From contig NZ_FXAU01000002.1 in assembly GCF_900177625.1 (NCBI RefSeq), positions 147,707-211,706 on the forward strand: 64,000 nucleotides of DNA, in the 5' to 3' direction. This DNA comes from Sphingobacterium psychroaquaticum. Its GTDB lineage: Bacteria; Bacteroidota; Bacteroidia; Sphingobacteriales; Sphingobacteriaceae. Below the pieces are notes generated by a model. It made no database searches and was not told the DNA's origin. It worked only from the letters and a program-made list of their open reading frames with translations. Within the stretch, counting starts at the first letter, position 1; each line of letters begins with the position of its first letter. Below are positions 63,532 through 64,000 of this stretch, in pieces. The position numbers and the translations under genes were made by a program.

Positions 63532-64000
63532 CTAAACTCCGGCGGGGTGATATTGTTTATAAACCATATTATAGTATTTGCTTTTCCGGGCATCCCCAGA
63601 CATCCCATTGAATACACCTCTAAACTTATCAAAATCACGATGATTGTACAGTTGATAGAACAAAAAAAACATAGATACTTGACTATCTTCGTTAGATTTG
63701 ATTTTTTTAATTAGAGCGGCATCTAAAATATCATCTTTCTGATAATTACGTTCTAGGTCGTTAACCAACAAATAACTTTCGCGTGCTTTTTCTAGGTTTG
63801 TGGCTTTAACATTGTTATAATAAACTTGTCGAACACTATCAATATGATCTTTCTTCCGACTGAAAAAAGAACTATAAAGTGCCCAATACTCATCGGCTAA
63901 ATCACAAGCCTTACAGTTCAGGTTTTTAAATGCAATAACTTCCGCTCCACTGGACTCAATTTCTTCCTGCGTGACATCGTTTACTACGGATATTTTATAG
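63532..64000 (-). CDS. Unrecognised protein, 5' end outside window
   Basis: The minus-strand frame stays open from the stop at 63532 to the window edge, 155 visible codons, so the N-terminus lies outside; the TTG near 63771 is internal. The visible part is charged and helical, with a NLNCKACDLAD motif (a CxxC pair) followed by helices rich in Tyr, Asp and Lys and ending YHPAGV. The CxxC could be a redox or metal motif and the protein might be a thioredoxin-associated protein, but no family is recognised. It converges on the aspartyl-protease-like gene. Confidence 0.7.
   Translation of the reverse strand, partial: YKISVVNDVTQEEIESSGAEVIAFKNLNCKACDLADEYWALYSSFFSRKKDHIDSVRQVYYNNVKATNLEKARESYLLVNDLERNYQKDDILDAALIKKIKSNEDSQVSMFFLFYQLYNHRDFDKFRGVFNGMSGDARKSKYYNMVYKQYHPAGV

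Overview
The window reads as chromosomal DNA of a Bacteroidota bacterium of the Sphingobacterium/Pedobacter type (Sphingobacteriaceae). The evidence is two SusC/SusD pairs, one behind an ECF sigma/FecR switch, many lipoproteins, a Bacteroidota-style mraZ-to-ftsZ division cluster without murF or ddl, a long FtsZ tail, and repeated -7 elements of the TAnnTTTG type. I saw no rRNA, tRNA, CRISPR array, transposase or prophage gene.

Region 1 (1-10,200) is mostly housekeeping: the 3' end of a metallophosphoesterase gene with a small exported protein, a pirin-family protein, gyrB, a Skp/OmpH-like lipoprotein, corA, tsaB, the rpmH-rnpA-yidD operon (rpmH is only 52 codons), mscL, an orphan NarL-type response regulator and a TIM-barrel sugar isomerase/epimerase-like protein. 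The gap at 4,851-5,196 holds a terminator and repeat-like DNA.

Region 2 (10,311-26,143) is the complete dcw cluster on the minus strand: mraZ, rsmH, ftsL, ftsI, murE, mraY, murD, ftsW, murG, murC, ftsQ, ftsA, ftsZ. Four GTG boxes at an exact 10-bp period lie upstream of mraZ, matching the known MraZ operator layout. Two more face the divergent sixA-like gene.

Region 3 (26,415-32,150) carries sixA, a YyaL/DUF255 thioredoxin-domain protein, an SlyD-like isomerase, fabH and a class-A beta-lactamase-like serine hydrolase, with repeat-rich DNA between the last two.

Region 4 (32,159-36,121) is a five-gene sulfur operon: a split YeeE/YedE transporter, TauE/SafE, a CstB-like persulfide dioxygenase-rhodanese, and a cysteine-containing Crp/Fnr regulator. 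A 5-6-5 palindrome lies ahead of its first gene. A TPR histidine kinase/response regulator pair and a divergent small lipoprotein follow (36,179-39,417).

Region 5 (39,796-54,431) is the most interesting part. An alkaline-phosphatase-superfamily enzyme, a DUF5690 transporter and a TIGR03364 flavoenzyme (a family linked to phosphonate catabolism) are followed by ECF sigma, FecR, an STN-bearing SusC, SusD and two calcineurin-like phosphoesterases, one fused to a beta-propeller. I propose a Sus-type system for taking up and dismantling an organophosphonate or phosphoester; the substrate is unknown.

Region 6 (54,436-62,063) is a compact polysaccharide-utilisation-like locus on the minus strand: GH16 lipoprotein, SusC, SusD, sulfatase, with no adjacent regulator. 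The window ends with a two-DTG aspartyl-protease-like lipoprotein with a PDZ-like tail and the 3' end of an unrecognised gene.
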